A DNA stretch of 64,000 bases from Paenibacillus sp. MAHUQ-63 (GTDB lineage: Bacteria > Bacillota > Bacilli > Paenibacillales > NBRC-103111): positions 851,210 through 915,209 of the forward strand of contig NZ_JARADB010000003.1 of NCBI RefSeq assembly GCF_028765165.1, read 5' to 3'. Position numbers and translations under genes: made by a program. Within the stretch, counting starts at the first letter, position 1. Each line of letters begins with the position of its first letter. Below, piece by piece: positions 24,565 to 32,583 of this stretch. Under the pieces are notes generated by a model. That model saw only the letters and a program-made list of their open reading frames with translations, had not been told where the DNA came from and made no database searches.

Positions 24565-25098
24565 GTGAGCAACAACCCATTTGCCAAATTACCGGAAGTC
24601 GCAGTCTTTCAGGTGACGAGTAACGACATTGCGGAGGGCCTTCCTCTACCGCCACAGCAATTCTCGGGGATGTCAGGGGTGGAAGGCGGCCAAGATCTTT
24701 CTCCCCATTTGAAATGGTCGGGTGCGCCCGAAGGGACGAAGAGTTTCGCCGTAACCGCGTATGACCCGGATGCCCCGACCGGATCGGGCTTATGGCACTG
24801 GGCCGTCATCAACATCCCTGCCAGCGTCACCGAACTGCCGGCCGGCGCAGGCGACGAGCATGGTAGCGGTTTGCCGCAAGGCGCCTTGCAACTGCCTAAC
24901 GATGTGCGACTCGAACGGTTTATCGGTGCGGCGCCTCCAGCGGGACACGGTCCGCATCGGTATTATTTTGTCGTTCATGCACTGGATGTCGAGAACATCG
25001 GCGTCGACCCTAAAGCCACGCCGGCTCTCTTAGGATTCACTATGCTGAGCCATACGCTGGGGAGAGCCATCCTCGTGGCAACAGGGGAAATCAAGTAA
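24565..25098 (+). CDS. YbhB/YbcL family (PEBP-like) protein
   Basis: Phosphatidylethanolamine-binding-protein fold of 177 residues. The anion-pocket motifs are present: YDPDAPTGSGLWHW at about residues 66-79 and GPHRYYFVVHALD near residue 133. It is cytosolic, with no signal peptide. Bacterial members are called Raf kinase inhibitor-like, but their role is largely unknown. The start is a GTG 12 bases after AAGGAGG. It is divergent from a GntR/FCD regulator, and the strong regulated promoter suggests induction by a small molecule. It appears monocistronic. Confidence 0.93.
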   Translation: MSNNPFAKLPEVAVFQVTSNDIAEGLPLPPQQFSGMSGVEGGQDLSPHLKWSGAPEGTKSFAVTAYDPDAPTGSGLWHWAVINIPASVTELPAGAGDEHGSGLPQGALQLPNDVRLERFIGAAPPAGHGPHRYYFVVHALDVENIGVDPKATPALLGFTMLSHTLGRAILVATGEIK

Positions 25099-25227
25099 CC
25101 TGTGCCACCAGCCGATAGAATTTTGAGGCGTTAGATCATTTGCGGCTGTGGGCGCAAAATCAATTTACCCTAATTATGAGAACTTCTCTGTGTTGTGGTG
25201 TAGAGCAACAACCCCGGCAGAGTTATT

Positions 25228-25357
25228 GAAGTATTTCTTTGCTGCCAGTACTTAGAGGCATTTCTTTGCTGTTGCGGCAAAGAAATACTTCCAGTTTCAC
25301 GGAGTGATAAATTTATCATCACAGGCATTCAGGAGCGTTGCTTAGCAATGCTGTTTT
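25228..25357 (+). promoter_or_regulatory. Structured 5' leader of the MFS pump, candidate attenuator
   Basis: GAAGTATTTCTTTGC (25228-25242) pairs perfectly with GCAAAGAAATACTTC (25277-25291). A second copy ATTTCTTTGC (25260-25269) can pair with the same right arm, giving two exclusive hairpins. Then come the palindrome GATAAATTTATC and a terminator-like hairpin AGCGTTGC / GCAATGCT (25334-25352) with GTTTT, 24 bases before the MFS ATG. A possible 17-codon peptide (MRTSLCCGVEQQPRQSY) starts at 25176 but has no clear ribosome site. Confidence 0.55.
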
Positions 25358-25381
25358 GTCCTATAGAAATGAGGCGTCCCA

Positions 25382-26776
25382 ATGCAAATAAATCATCGCA
25401 TTCAAAAAACTGCCGGAGAGCTATTGCTGGGCATTCTTGTCTTTACACTCATTATCTCCGTTATGAATGCAACCATGTTTAATGTTGTACTTCCGGCTAT
25501 CAGCAAACAGTTCCAACTTTCGCCATCGCAAGCGAGCTGGATCATCACGGGCTATATGATTGTATATGCAATTGGCTCGGTAACTTACGGGAAATTGACA
25601 GACAGATACAGCTTGAAGAATTTGTTGACGTTTGGTCTGCTACTTTTTGCAATTGGGTCTGTTGTAGGCTTAGTGGCTATTCAATATTGGATGGTAATAG
25701 TGGGACGAATTGTACAGGCGGCCGGTGCATCGGTCATTCCGGCGGTTGCAATGATCGTGCCGGTTCGTTACTTTTCACCCGAAAGGCGCGGTCGTGCGCT
25801 GGGTACCGTCGCAATCGGGTATGCACTCGGTTTGGCACTCGGTCCGATCATTGCCGGGGTGGTGAGCAGTACGTGGAACTGGCGGGCTTTATTTGTGATT
25901 TCGCTTTTATCGCTGCTTACGTTGCCAATGTATCGGAAATATTTAGATGATGAAAAGGGAGTCGCCAGAAAAATGGATTTTATTGGCGGATCGCTTTTGG
26001 CGGGCACTGTAGCCGTTCTGTTATTGGCTTTAACAAAAGGGAATATATGGCTAGCTGTCGCGGGTGCTATTTTTTTCATTTTCTTCTTAGTACGTATTCG
26101 CTATGCTTCAGCGCCGTTCATAAACCCGGCTATATTTCGAAACAAACCGTTTTCATTCGGTCTAATTATTACTTTCGTAATGATCGGGATTAGCTTTGCT
26201 ATTCCATTCATTACACCTCAGCTGCTTTCTTCTGTAAACCATTTGTCACCGGTTTTCATCGGAATGGTTATGTTGCCGTCATCCCTAGTGGCAGCGCTTT
26301 TGGGGCGACGGGGCGGCAAGTTAGCTGATGAAAAGGGAAATCCGTTTCTTATGTATATAGCAGCAGCACTTCTTATGATCGGTTTCATTTGTTTGTCTTC
26401 AGTCGTTGGCATGTCGCCAGTCTTTATTGCGATCTTTCTTATTTTCGGTGTCCTTGGTCAATCGTTCATGCAAATTGCAATGTCGAACACCGTTTCACGA
26501 ACGCTATCAAAAGAGCATATAGGAATAGGAATGGGACTGTTCTCCATGATCACTTTTATTTCTACGGCTGCATCTACAGCTGCACTCGGCAAGGTACTGG
26601 ATTTCGGCACATCGACCGTTCGCTTAAATCCGATACCTCAAAATAGCACTACTTTCGTATATAGCAACATTTTCCTGGTATTAGCCATTCTGGTCGTTGT
26701 GATCGTCGCATTTTATTATGTACAATTTGGGCGTGTAGCTAAAATGGTTAAGAACGAAAAGATGGATAGCGAATAA
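25382..26776 (+). CDS. MFS multidrug efflux pump, DHA2 (14-helix) family
   Basis: Proton-driven exporter of 464 residues with about 14 helices. Family motifs are visible: the N-terminal NATMFNVVLPAI segment, motif A variant GKLTDRYSLKNLL between helices 2 and 3, and motif C-like GYALGLALGPIIAG in helix 5. The sequence is close in style to the Tet(L)/Tet(K)/QacA branch, so drug or biocide export is likely, but the substrate is not readable. The ribosome site is weak (GAGG), and a structured leader with a terminator-like hairpin lies upstream, which suggests attenuation control. It ends at an inverted repeat. Confidence 0.92.
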   Translation: MQINHRIQKTAGELLLGILVFTLIISVMNATMFNVVLPAISKQFQLSPSQASWIITGYMIVYAIGSVTYGKLTDRYSLKNLLTFGLLLFAIGSVVGLVAIQYWMVIVGRIVQAAGASVIPAVAMIVPVRYFSPERRGRALGTVAIGYALGLALGPIIAGVVSSTWNWRALFVISLLSLLTLPMYRKYLDDEKGVARKMDFIGGSLLAGTVAVLLLALTKGNIWLAVAGAIFFIFFLVRIRYASAPFINPAIFRNKPFSFGLIITFVMIGISFAIPFITPQLLSSVNHLSPVFIGMVMLPSSLVAALLGRRGGKLADEKGNPFLMYIAAALLMIGFICLSSVVGMSPVFIAIFLIFGVLGQSFMQIAMSNTVSRTLSKEHIGIGMGLFSMITFISTAASTAALGKVLDFGTSTVRLNPIPQNSTTFVYSNIFLVLAILVVVIVAFYYVQFGRVAKMVKNEKMDSE

Positions 26777-26824
26777 GTAAGGTACACATCCTTTCCTACG
26801 GAATAGTTGAACTAACAGATGAAA

Positions 26825-26856
26825 GAGCCACTCCAGAATTCGGAGTGGCCTATTCG
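26825..26856 (+). terminator. Inverted repeat after MFS gene
   Basis: GCCACTCC (26827-26834) / GGAGTGGC (26842-26849) with a seven-base loop, 50 bases after the stop. The T-tract is poor. Confidence 0.55.
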
Positions 26857-26957
26857 CTATCTTATAAACATCTTGTTGTGTTTAGATGATGTTTGGTGTT
26901 TTGATAATGTCCGGTGAACCATATCATAAGTTTAATCTGAAGCTACGTTAATCTGGA

Positions 26958-27040
26958 AGTTACTTCAATAAAACAGGGAGCAGTTGCCGGCCGCGGCAAT
27001 CTACTCCCTACTTTTGAACTAACGTTCTATTAGTTCAATG
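26958..27040. repeat. Dispersed hairpin repeat
   Basis: GTTACTTCAATAAAACAGGG at the left, then TTGCCG / CGGCAA and GGGAG / CTCCC stems, then AACTAACGTTCTATTAGTTC at the right. It is closely similar to the second unit at 20780-20860 (CGCGGCAATCT core). It is the main content of the 302-base gap 26777-27078. Confidence 0.7.
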
Positions 27041-27078
27041 CTTTTCCTTGAATCAAGCTTCTTATCTATATGAATGAA

Positions 27079-27627
27079 TTAGAGTAAGCCCTTGCGATTG
27101 AAATCAATCAAATCAGGGTTTGCCTCCTCAAGCATATCTTCAAACTTATCCCACCCATTTAATTTCGCAAAATTTGCTTCCTCTAATGTGATTGGAACTA
27201 ACCATGACATAACAATTGGAAAGTTGTCATTCCCGAAAAATGTATGAAACGAATTTGGAAAATAAATAGGAAGTGTAACATACAATGCTTCTAATCTTGA
27301 ATTATCAAATAAAGAACCATATGGGCCAATTACGTCCCCTCTTAAGTACGCCATTTTATTGTTTAACGCCTTTAAACCAACTTGTTGGATGATTCCGGGA
27401 ATATTTTTATCTCCAAACGTTGAATCCGAAACAAAAACTAATTCTTGTCGAATTTGTTTTCCTGAAACAGATGATTTTAACGTGTCATTACTCAAACCTA
27501 AAGTTGAATATGTCGTAGTTCCAGAAAACGGATGGCCATTACTGTATTTCACTATTTGAAATGGAAGTTTATTACCATCTGCGTCCTTACTCCAACAATA
27601 TTGGATTGTACTCGGATGCCTTTCCAA
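27079..27627 (-). CDS. Suppressor-of-fused (SUFU) domain protein, 5' end interrupted
   Basis: SUFU-domain protein of about 182 residues, a cytosolic fold of unknown bacterial role seen often in polymorphic-toxin immunity contexts. Family-like segments are FQIVKYSNGHPF, TYSTLGLSN, RQELVFVSDS and SWLVPITLEEANFAK. The natural start seems to be ATG 27648, six bases after GGAGGAG, but codon 6 is TAA (27633-27631). The frame then resumes as FLERHPSTIQY. The coordinates given use a TTG at 27627 just after the stop. The gene is either translated from that TTG or newly inactive. No toxin gene is adjacent. Confidence 0.7.
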   Translation of the reverse strand: MERHPSTIQYCWSKDADGNKLPFQIVKYSNGHPFSGTTTYSTLGLSNDTLKSSVSGKQIRQELVFVSDSTFGDKNIPGIIQQVGLKALNNKMAYLRGDVIGPYGSLFDNSRLEALYVTLPIYFPNSFHTFFGNDNFPIVMSWLVPITLEEANFAKLNGWDKFEDMLEEANPDLIDFNRKGLL

Positions 27628-27690
27628 AAATTATAATAAATCATTCATATCTCCTCCTATTTCCTTTCATCGGTGAGACCGTCAAGCCCT

Positions 27691-28596
27691 TCAGGAACTA
27701 AAGGCTTCTTCTGTCAATTCCAGATTAATGCTGGCGGCAGCAATACTGCCAGCCGCAGCAGCCACGATGAGTTGTGAGGGGAATCCAGTGGTCACTTCCC
27801 CAGCTGCAAATAAACCAGGTACCGTGCTTTTTCCCATTCCATCGGTTAGGATTCCACCTAGATCGTTTACCGCATAACCAAGTTCTTGTTGAAAACCAGC
27901 CCGTGGGACCCACTTAGGTGCAATGAATCCGCCTGTTCTCTCTATTCTAGATCCGTCCGTGAACTCCACTAGCCGCAACTTGCCATCACTACCATGAAAA
28001 GCAGATACAGATTGTTCAGAGACAACGATGTCACGGGAAGCTAATATTTGCTTTTGTTCATTAGTCAGAATGCCAGGGCCATTGGTACAGACGATAAGAT
28101 CGCGACTCCAATTATAGAGCAACTTTGCATGTTGGAACACGCGGGGATGATCCCACAACACAAATAACGATTTGTCCCTGAGTTCCCAGCCGTCACAATA
28201 TGGACAGTAAAAGAGGCTTTTTCCATATAAATTCCTGACACCTGGGATATCTGGCAATGTTTCTTGCAGGCCTGAAGCGAACAATAGCTTGCGAGCTTGA
28301 ATTTGTTCCCCCTCGTGTGTAGATATTAAAAATCCTGCATTAAGCTTGCGAATATCCGTAACTTCAACGGGATGATGCTCTACTGACGGATACTTCAGCA
28401 CCTCCTCGTATGCGACACGCCGAAATTCTGCTGGTGTAACACCATCGCGTGTAAGAAAACCATGTGAAGCATGCGTAACGGCATTTCGTGGCTTGTTATG
28501 ATCGAACAAAGCTACGTTTCTCCTTGCCCTGCCTAGAACTAATGCTGCATTGAGTCCAGCCGGGCCCCCGCCAATGATTGCACAATCGTAAATCAT
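27691..28596 (-). CDS. Thioredoxin reductase-like FAD/NAD(P)-dependent oxidoreductase
   Basis: Flavoprotein of 301 residues with the FAD motif IIGGGPAG (7-14), a redox-active CPYC pair (C131, C134) in the thioredoxin-reductase position, and the final GLFAAGEVTTG FAD contact. The CPYC sequence (TrxR usually has CATC) and the poor NADP-motif region place it with the TrxR-like oxidoreductases of unknown electron partner. Some of these reduce dithiols such as holomycin or gliotoxin. GGAGG lies eight bases before the ATG. A decayed MerR regulator lies upstream on the same strand and may once have controlled it. Confidence 0.9.
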   Translation of the reverse strand: MIYDCAIIGGGPAGLNAALVLGRARRNVALFDHNKPRNAVTHASHGFLTRDGVTPAEFRRVAYEEVLKYPSVEHHPVEVTDIRKLNAGFLISTHEGEQIQARKLLFASGLQETLPDIPGVRNLYGKSLFYCPYCDGWELRDKSLFVLWDHPRVFQHAKLLYNWSRDLIVCTNGPGILTNEQKQILASRDIVVSEQSVSAFHGSDGKLRLVEFTDGSRIERTGGFIAPKWVPRAGFQQELGYAVNDLGGILTDGMGKSTVPGLFAAGEVTTGFPSQLIVAAAAGSIAAASINLELTEEAFSS

Positions 28597-28659
28597 GTTA
28601 ATCCTCCTTCTCAGTATGGTTGCAGGAACAAAACTATATTCAATTATTTTACGGGCCGC

Positions 28660-28932
28660 TTAACGTACGAAATCCGCGTTTTGTTGGCTGAACCTCATGT
28701 AGTCCGTTTCCGGAATCCTGTAATTCTTACAATATAAAATATCCTTGATCTGATCCGTTGTTAAACCTAAATCAAGATACAGTTGAATCGTATTTATCAG
28801 ATCAACAATAGAATCATCAAACTCACGTTAATTATTGGCATGACAAGAAACCGTGAGTAATCCTTTCTGCTAATAATACCGTACGGATCTGGCACTGATC
28901 CCGGTTAGTTTAGCGATTTTACTTATTTTCAA
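28660..28932 (-). pseudogene. MerR family regulator with two in-frame stops
   Basis: One continuous frame of 90 codons starts at TTG 28932, eight bases after AAGGGAG. It reads KISKIAKLTGISARSVRYY, then TAG at codon 21 (28872-28870), then QKGLLTVSCHANN, then TAA at codon 35 (28830-28828), then REFDDSIVDLINTIQLYLDL and LTTDQIKDIL. The stops sit where MerR proteins have E (YYEQKGLL) and usually Y (NNYREF). The HTH is otherwise intact and there is no frameshift. It was probably inactivated recently. It was the likely regulator of the thioredoxin reductase-like gene 63 bases downstream. Confidence 0.8.
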
Positions 28933-29037
28933 ATCATGAACTCCCTTCTTTGTAATGATTAGTTTCATCATAAAGTATGACACTAGCGTTAAAGTCAAGT
29001 CCTTTTTCTGCAGATATGGATAAGGTTTTGTTGCGTA

Positions 29038-29060
29038 TAACTGCCCGTTAGCTTAATGCC
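29038..29060. repeat. Dispersed repeat, left-end type, last copy in the window
   Basis: ATAACTGCCCGTTAGCTTAA then TGCC. No further copies are seen to the right. Confidence 0.6.
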
Positions 29061-29103
29061 CCATTGCAACTAAATTGTTGTTAATCATACGCTTTAACTC
29101 AGC

Positions 29104-29143
29104 AAAAAAACGTTCACCCAGAGTTAATGAGTGAACGCTTTTT
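29104..29143. terminator. Bidirectional terminator-like hairpin
   Basis: CGTTCAC (29111-29117) / GTGAACG (29131-29137), preceded by seven A and followed by CTTTTTT. It insulates the RmlD-like gene's control region. Confidence 0.7.
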
Positions 29144-29145
29144 TA

Positions 29146-29246
29146 TTTCAAAACTTTGTTTGTCTTTTCAAAACTTCATTTGTAATTTCAAAACTTTATT
29201 TGTCATTTCAAAACCAATTTGTCATCCAACATTTTTATTTCAAAAC
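29146..29246. repeat. Phased array of five TTTCAAAAC repeats
   Basis: Copies of TTTCAAAAC start at 29146, 29166, 29186, 29206 and 29238. The first four are exactly 20 bases apart, with TTTGT in the gaps, and all are in the same orientation. The array ends six bases before the -35 box of the next gene. It may be a multi-site operator or curved DNA. Confidence 0.75.
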
Positions 29247-29251
29247 CCGCG

Positions 29252-29300
29252 TTGACAATCCCCGCTCCACGAAATAAAATATTTTTACGTAAAAATATTT
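29252..29300 (+). promoter_or_regulatory. Strong promoter with a 24-base palindrome at the start site
   Basis: TTGACA (29252-29257) and TAAAAT (29275-29280) are 17 bases apart. A perfect 24-base palindrome, AAATATTTTTAC and its complement (29277-29300), overlaps the -10 box and the expected transcription start. Confidence 0.75.
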
Positions 29301-29325
29301 CCACACAAAGGAGACTCATCCAAAT

Positions 29326-30153
29326 ATGAAAACAATCATTTTCGGAGTAAGCGGAACCGTCGGAAAAGCATTAACGAAGGATCTTGCCGTTAAGCACCAT
29401 GATGTCTATGGAAGCTATCATTCGAATATACCATCATTTTTACCTTCCGATCGTTCGATTCAGCTTGCAATCGCTGATCTGGATTTACTGGACACCTTTC
29501 TACATGAAGTGAAGCCCGATTTCGTCGTAATGGCATTGCGCGGTGATTATGCGAAGCAGCTTCAGTTCCATGTGAGAACTGCTGACTACTTGAGACATGC
29601 AGGCGGTCGAATGGTGTTGTGTTCAACCTCGAATGTCTTTGATGCCAGTATCGATTCCCCGCATTATGAAGAGGATCTTCCCTCGGCTGCAAGCGATTAT
29701 GGACGATTTAAAGCGGAATGTGAAAAAGTATTGGCCGAGCTGCTGGCAGACAAGTTAATCATCGCGCGGATTCCGGCACTTTATGGCCGGGATACGCCTC
29801 GAACGAACGAGTTGCGACAACAGCTCCAGACCGGTGAGCCTATCAAGCTCTATAGCAATTTATATTCCACCAGAAACACGGACCATCATTTGGCCTTGCA
29901 ACTTATCTATTTGATGGAGCATGAGCTGACGGGCATCTACCACCTCGGCACTGCTGATTCTATGAATCATGCCGAATTCACGAGGAAACTGTTGACACGA
30001 TGGGGTTATCACGATGCGGTATGCGAGGTATTGAAGCAGGATACTTTTCACTCCGTCATTCCCGATAGATATGATAACTCCCTGCTAACCCGTAAACCTT
30101 GGCCGAAGAAGCTGCAGCTCACGCACGAGCAGTTGATTGCATTTTTATCATAA
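29326..30153 (+). CDS. RmlD-like extended SDR (sugar-nucleotide-type reductase)
   Basis: NAD(P)-binding protein of 275 residues. It has the Rossmann start KTIIFGVSGTVGKAL (GxxGxxG, residues 7-13), CSTSNVFD, YGRFKAEC with the catalytic Y and K, and IARIPALYG, the layout of dTDP-4-dehydrorhamnose reductases and related proteins. No other deoxysugar gene is near, so a role in rhamnose synthesis is not supported and the substrate is open. AAAGGAG lies 11 bases before the ATG. The control region is elaborate: a phased repeat array, a consensus promoter and a palindrome. It faces a glycosyltransferase gene convergently. Confidence 0.88.
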   Translation: MKTIIFGVSGTVGKALTKDLAVKHHDVYGSYHSNIPSFLPSDRSIQLAIADLDLLDTFLHEVKPDFVVMALRGDYAKQLQFHVRTADYLRHAGGRMVLCSTSNVFDASIDSPHYEEDLPSAASDYGRFKAECEKVLAELLADKLIIARIPALYGRDTPRTNELRQQLQTGEPIKLYSNLYSTRNTDHHLALQLIYLMEHELTGIYHLGTADSMNHAEFTRKLLTRWGYHDAVCEVLKQDTFHSVIPDRYDNSLLTRKPWPKKLQLTHEQLIAFLS

Positions 30154-30186
30154 CAAAAAAGGCCCGGCTGCGACCTGCTTCTGATT

Positions 30187-31386
30187 TTAAATCCGGTACT
30201 GACTTGTGAATTGGAAAATCTCATCGACCGCTTGCCGGTACCCGCCTGACTTCTGAAAGGTTTCCTTCATCATGAAAACCGCTTCTTTGAAAAAGGCGTC
30301 ATTCAACACACGCTCTGCAGCTTCCCGCAGCTGATTCGCCGTCAAGCTCTGCATGTGCAAGCGAATGCCTGCACCGATGCCGGCAACCCGCCCCGCTATG
30401 ATCGGCTGGTCCGCGCTTTGCGGGATGACGATGAGAGGAACCCCATAATAGAGACCTTCATGGGTACTGTTCATTCCGCCATGCGTAATAAATAAAGCAG
30501 CGTTCTGCAGGACATCTGTCTGCGGAACATAATTTCGGACGATGAAATTGGGTGGAATTTCTCCAAGATCGGTAATGGGAGTTCTATTCCCAACCGACAT
30601 GACAATGGAATGTTCCGTATTTCCGAAAGCCTCCATACAAAGCTTATAGAACTCAACAGCTTGGTTAAAGACGGTCCCCAGCGAAATGTAAATGCATTTC
30701 TTGCCTTGGATTGCAGGTAAGTCGATGCTTTCATGCACTCGTGGAGCGATAGAGGGGCCGACAAATGTGTAAGATTGGTCGAACGCTTGCCCATCAGGCT
30801 GGAACTCCCTTGTTGTATAGACGATTGTAAGCGGCGCCGGGTTACAGAACACCTCGTAAGGCGTTTGAATCTCCACAGCGTATCGATCGCTAATCCTTCC
30901 CGCAAGGCTCTGAAATTGATCATAGATAGGTGTAACGATTTCCGCTGGGACTTCCGCTTTAAATCGCTCTAACATGGAATCGAATGCTTCTTGCGTCTGT
31001 GCAAAGGATGTACAAGAGTTGATAGCAGGAAGCTTAAGGATTTGAGCAAGGATGCGTCCGCAACCGAACATGGAATCATGGATCATGTAATCGAAATGTT
31101 CATCTTGGATCTGGTCAAGAACGCTAGGTATGACGATGTCTGCCGTATGTAATAGACCGTTGATTCTTTCAAGTGCATAGTTTCTTCCGCCTGACAGAAA
31201 AGCTTTAATAAATTTAGTTTCGTCAAATGTACGTACGGAAGCTCCCGCCTTCTCCAAACGCTCGCGATATGCTTCTATAGCGAAATATACGACTTCTTCT
31301 CCACGCGAAACAAGCTCCTGCACAACGCCAATCGTAGGATTGATATGCCCCTCTGATCCGGCGTTAATAAATAATACACGCGCCAT
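30187..31386 (-). CDS. MGT/YjiC-like GT1 glycosyltransferase
   Basis: UDP-sugar-dependent glycosyltransferase of 399 residues and GT-B fold, of the macrolide/flavonoid glycosyltransferase group. The N-terminal acceptor domain starts MARVLFINAGSEGHINPT with the catalytic-type His. The C-terminal donor domain has ISLGT and the signature THGGMNSTHEGLYYGVP followed by IPQSADQP. Such enzymes glucosylate small hydrophobic molecules, often antibiotics or plant phenolics, as detoxification. GGAGGG precedes the ATG. It is monocistronic; the terminator of the catabolic operon lies just upstream. Confidence 0.93.
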   Translation of the reverse strand: MARVLFINAGSEGHINPTIGVVQELVSRGEEVVYFAIEAYRERLEKAGASVRTFDETKFIKAFLSGGRNYALERINGLLHTADIVIPSVLDQIQDEHFDYMIHDSMFGCGRILAQILKLPAINSCTSFAQTQEAFDSMLERFKAEVPAEIVTPIYDQFQSLAGRISDRYAVEIQTPYEVFCNPAPLTIVYTTREFQPDGQAFDQSYTFVGPSIAPRVHESIDLPAIQGKKCIYISLGTVFNQAVEFYKLCMEAFGNTEHSIVMSVGNRTPITDLGEIPPNFIVRNYVPQTDVLQNAALFITHGGMNSTHEGLYYGVPLIVIPQSADQPIIAGRVAGIGAGIRLHMQSLTANQLREAAERVLNDAFFKEAVFMMKETFQKSGGYRQAVDEIFQFTSQYRI

Positions 31387-31440
31387 CGCTAGCCCTCCTT
31401 AGTTATTGTTCTCTAAGTTTATCATATACCGCAAAGCATA

Positions 31441-31473
31441 AAAAAGCGGACCTTCTTGTACAAGAAAGTCCGC
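31441..31473 (-). terminator. Terminator of the two-component/dehydrogenase operon
   Basis: GCGGACCTTCTTG (31446-31458) pairs with CAAGAAAGTCCGC (31461-31473) with one mismatch. On the minus strand it is followed by a run of T. Confidence 0.85.
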
Positions 31474-31602
31474 ATAAATACGTACCGAGCCGGCAGCAGG
31501 CAAGTGCACAGCACTTGATCTGCCGTAAGAGCAAGCAGTCCACTCGAATGAGGCCTCACTTCCTCAATCGATCCGTCATGATTCCATTTCACCGCCTTAG
31601 TC

Positions 31603-32568
31603 CTAAGCAGGATTAACCTCATTCCTGGCATTCCCCTGTAAATAAGCGGCCACATTCCCTACAGCGATGTCCATCAACCGGCTCCTGGCCTCGAAGGTGG
31701 CCCATGCCATATGCGGCGTTACGATGCAGTTCCTGGCATGCACGAGCGGATTGTCCTTGCCTGGCGGTTCTATGGTGAGTACATCCAAGGCGGCTCCAGC
31801 AATCGCCCCCGCGTTCAGCGCTTCAGCCACATGGCGCTCGGCCAACAAGCCCCCTCGCGATGTATTGATGAGGAAAGCGGAAGGCTTCATCAGGGCGATC
31901 CTCACCGAATTCAGCAGCCCTTCCGTCTCGGGGGTGAGCGGGCAGTGCAGGCTTACGAAGTCCGAAGCGGCGAGCAGCTGCTCCAGCGGTACCCGTTCCA
32001 CGCCTTCTTCCCCTGCTTCCGGCAATCGGCCTTCTCTGCCGGCAACCAGGACGCGCATCCCGAACGCCTGAGCCAAACGGGAGACCTGTTTGCCAATTCG
32101 CCCATAGCCGACAATGCCGATTGTTTTCCCCGCCAAAGCGATCTGCCTGCCAAGCGTATAGCTGAAGTCCGGCGATTCCGCCCATCCGCCTGAACGCACG
32201 CTTTCCCCATGTTGGCCTACCCTGTGACATAGCTCCAGAATCAGAGCAAATACGAATTGAGCCACGGAATCCGTCCCATATTTCGGCACGTTGGTCACGC
32301 AAATGCCTTGGGCGGCAGCCGCTTCGACATCAACAACATTGTAACCAGTCGCCAAAACCCCGATATATTTCAGTCGGTTTAGACCGGTAAATGCCTCTTT
32401 GGTAAGCGGCGTTTTGTTCGTTAACACGATGTCCGCTCCTTGAATGCGTTCCTTAACGAGCTCCGGCGGCGTGCGATCGTACACCGTCATCGTTCCCAGC
32501 CTCTCCAGCTCTGCCCAGCTCAAATCCCCGGGATTGAGCGTATACCCGTCAAGCACTACGATGTGCAT
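31603..32568 (-). CDS. D-2-hydroxyacid dehydrogenase, NAD-dependent
   Basis: Reduces a 2-oxo acid to the D-hydroxy acid or the reverse. Of 321 residues, it has the cofactor motif GYGRIG (154-159) and the catalytic R238 (NTSRGG), E267 (TIEPP) and H286 (TPHMAW), as in glycerate, glyoxylate/hydroxypyruvate and D-lactate dehydrogenases. It is the last gene of a tight minus-strand operon (response regulator, histidine kinase, Fe-ADH, ALDH, this gene; gap of 15 bases). Within the pathway it could handle glyoxylate or hydroxypyruvate, which is an inference. The plus-strand frames antisense to it are shadows. Confidence 0.92.
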   Translation of the reverse strand: MHIVVLDGYTLNPGDLSWAELERLGTMTVYDRTPPELVKERIQGADIVLTNKTPLTKEAFTGLNRLKYIGVLATGYNVVDVEAAAAQGICVTNVPKYGTDSVAQFVFALILELCHRVGQHGESVRSGGWAESPDFSYTLGRQIALAGKTIGIVGYGRIGKQVSRLAQAFGMRVLVAGREGRLPEAGEEGVERVPLEQLLAASDFVSLHCPLTPETEGLLNSVRIALMKPSAFLINTSRGGLLAERHVAEALNAGAIAGAALDVLTIEPPGKDNPLVHARNCIVTPHMAWATFEARSRLMDIAVGNVAAYLQGNARNEVNPA

Positions 32569-32583
32569 GCTTTCACCTCTTGA

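Noticed and set aside
3106..29060. True integron attC sites.
   Set aside because: The repeats carry TAAC/GTTA cores and hairpins, but the paired RYYYAAC and GTTRRRY boxes are not clearly present and no integrase gene is in the window. Only a cassette-like layout is claimed.
29146..29246. CRISPR array.
   Set aside because: The repeated unit is only about 9 bases conserved in a 20-bp period with no unique spacers of normal length. It fits an operator or curvature array instead.
31422..31655. Possible 77-codon minus-strand gene after the D-hydroxyacid dehydrogenase.
   Set aside because: It overlaps the end of that gene and its terminator, has no ribosome site and matches nothing known to me. 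A decayed gene end cannot be excluded.
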